NCBI RefSeq assembly: GCF_016107395.1
Contig: NZ_JAAIKO010000001.1
Coordinates: 682,001 to 746,000, forward strand
DNA from: Streptomyces fildesensis
GTDB lineage: Bacteria; Actinomycetota; Actinomycetes; Streptomycetales; Streptomycetaceae
Direction of reading: 5' to 3'
DNA: 64,000 nt
Shown here: in pieces, positions 62,828-64,000 of the stretch
How positions within the stretch are numbered: position 1 is the stretch's first letter
Layout of the letters: every line of letters begins with the position of its first letter
The notes under the pieces: model-generated
Told to the model about the DNA's origin: nothing
The model's database searches: none
Seen by the model: only the letters and a program-made list of their open reading frames with translations
Made by a program: the position numbers and the translations under genes

Positions 62828-64000
62828 GCGTTCACCTCCAGGTGAGACGTTCCGGCGTCGGCCCATACGGTCGAGGCGGCCGGGTCGAAGGGGCAGCCCT
62901 TGCGCTCGATGTGCTCCTCGTACTCCTCGCGGAAGTACTTGAGGGAGGAGAAGATCGGGCTGGCGGCGCCGTCGCCGAGCGCACAGAAGGACTTGCCGTT
63001 GATGTTGTCGGCGATGTCGTTGAGCTTGTCGAGGTCGGACAGCTTGCCCTTGCCGGCCTCGATGTCCCGCAGCAACTGGACCAGCCAGTACGTGCCCTCA
63101 CGGCACGGCGTGCACTTGCCGCAGGACTCGTGGGCGTAGAACTCCGTCCAGCGCGTCACCGCCCGCACCACGCACGTCGTCTCGTCGAAGCACTGCAGCG
63201 CCTTGGTGCCGAGCATGGAGCCGGCGGCGCCCACGCCCTCGTAGTCGAGCGGTACGTCCAGGTGCTCGTCGGTGAACATCGGGGTCGACGAGCCGCCGGG
63301 GGTCCAGAACTTCAGCCGGTGGCCCGGCCGGATACCGCCGCTCATGTCGAGCAGCTGGCGCAGCGTGATGCCGAGCGGGGCCTCGTACTGGCCGGGGCTG
63401 ACGACGTGCCCGGACAGCGAGTACAGCGTGAAGCCCGGGGACTTCTCGCTGCCCATCGACTTGAACCAGTCCTTGCCGCGCTGCATGATCGCGGGCACCG
63501 AGGCGATGGACTCGACGTTGTTGACGACGGTCGGGCAGGCGTACAGGCCCTCGACCGCCGGGAACGGCGGGCGCAGCCGGGGCTGGCCGCGGCGTCCTTC
63601 GAGCGAGTCCAGCAGCGCCGTCTCCTCGCCGCAGATGTACGCGCCGGCCCCGGCGTGAACGGTCAGCTCCAGATCGAAGCCGCTGCCCTGGATGTTCTTG
63701 CCGAGGTAGCCGGCCTCGTACGCCTCGCGCACCGCCTCGTGCAGCCGGCGCAGCACCGGGACGACCTCGCCGCGCAGATAGATGAAGGCGTGGTTGGAGC
63801 GGATCGCGTGGCAGGCGATCACCATGCCCTCGATGAGCGAGTGCGGGTTCGCGAACAGCAGCGGGATGTCCTTGCAGGTACCCGGTTCCGACTCGTCGGC
63901 GTTGACGACCAGGTAGTGCGGCTTGCCGTCACCCTGCGGGATGAACTGCCACTTCATACCGGTCGGGAAGCCGGCGCCGCCACGGCCGCGCAGTCCGGCG
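62824..64000 (-). CDS. nuoF: NADH-quinone oxidoreductase subunit F (5' end outside window)
   Basis: The FMN- and NADH-binding subunit begins outside the window. Bases 63958-64000 read [12 protein letters not shown] in frame, the FMN site. Visible blocks are [54 protein letters not shown] and the N3-cluster cysteines in [15 protein letters not shown] plus [10 protein letters not shown]. About the last 390 residues of a protein near 440-450 are present. Upstream genes nuoE to nuoA should lie beyond the window. Confidence 0.96.
   Translation of the reverse strand, partial: AGLRGRGGAGFPTGMKWQFIPQGDGKPHYLVVNADESEPGTCKDIPLLFANPHSLIEGMVIACHAIRSNHAFIYLRGEVVPVLRRLHEAVREAYEAGYLGKNIQGSGFDLELTVHAGAGAYICGEETALLDSLEGRRGQPRLRPPFPAVEGLYACPTVVNNVESIASVPAIMQRGKDWFKSMGSEKSPGFTLYSLSGHVVSPGQYEAPLGITLRQLLDMSGGIRPGHRLKFWTPGGSSTPMFTDEHLDVPLDYEGVGAAGSMLGTKALQCFDETTCVVRAVTRWTEFYAHESCGKCTPCREGTYWLVQLLRDIEAGKGKLSDLDKLNDIADNINGKSFCALGDGAASPIFSSLKYFREEYEEHIERKGCPFDPAASTVWADAGTSHLEVNA

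Overview
The window looks like chromosomal DNA of a Streptomyces or a close relative. G+C is very high, codons end almost always in G or C, GTG and TTG starts are common, and the gene content is typical of the genus: a long minus-strand nuo operon, MaoC dehydratase pairs, an ECF sigma/anti-sigma pair and NarL-type two-component genes. From memory, gene order resembles the aspC-murB-rpmG-tRNA-Tyr-nuo region of Streptomyces coelicolor. I could not check this by alignment.

Layout. 1-5.5 kb: aspartate aminotransferase (cut by the window edge), adenosine deaminase, an LtrA membrane protein, a GT87-like membrane protein and murB. 5.5-9.5 kb: a TetR-controlled 14-TM drug exporter, a MaoC/HadAB-like dehydratase pair, ribosomal protein L33, and tRNA-Met and tRNA-Thr. 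9.7-11.8 kb: a cytosine-deaminase-like protein that seems to lack catalytic residues, and an NAD(P)-binding SDR. 11.9-15.1 kb: a lower-G+C accessory island between a decayed copy of a tRNA 3' end and the intact tRNA-Tyr. It holds three unrecognised genes and a regulator fragment and looks like the remnant of an integrative element. 15.3-19.3 kb: YajQ, an AraC regulator divergent from a PhyH dioxygenase plus a small coupled protein, YccF and HtpX.

19.3-36.5 kb is the most interesting block. A ten-gene NADH-dehydrogenase-like operon (nuoA-B-C-H-I-J-K-L-M-N, called nuo2 here) has no nuoD, E, F or G. It is divergent from two tandem paralogous histidine kinases and one response regulator, and these are followed by korAB, a two-subunit 2-oxoacid:ferredoxin oxidoreductase. 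Reduced ferredoxin from KorAB could feed the NADH-module-less complex; this is inference. Perfect palindromes lie upstream of nuo2/kinase 1, kinase 2 and korA.

36.6-41.7 kb: an HxlR regulator divergent from a QorB-like oxidoreductase, a RarD transporter, a methyltransferase with an N-terminally truncated DUF6895-like fragment in frame behind its stop codon, and an FMN reductase. 41.7-48.7 kb is a cell-envelope region: an ABC exporter, a LolA-like protein, a secreted CHRD-DUF3455 protein divergent from a secreted-repeat lipoprotein, then an ECF sigma factor and its zinc-finger anti-sigma factor. 48.7-52.1 kb: a long-chain polyprenyl diphosphate synthase, probably for menaquinone, and a CocE-type hydrolase. 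52.1-64 kb: the distal part of the standard complex I operon, nuoF (cut by the window edge) through nuoN, all on the minus strand.
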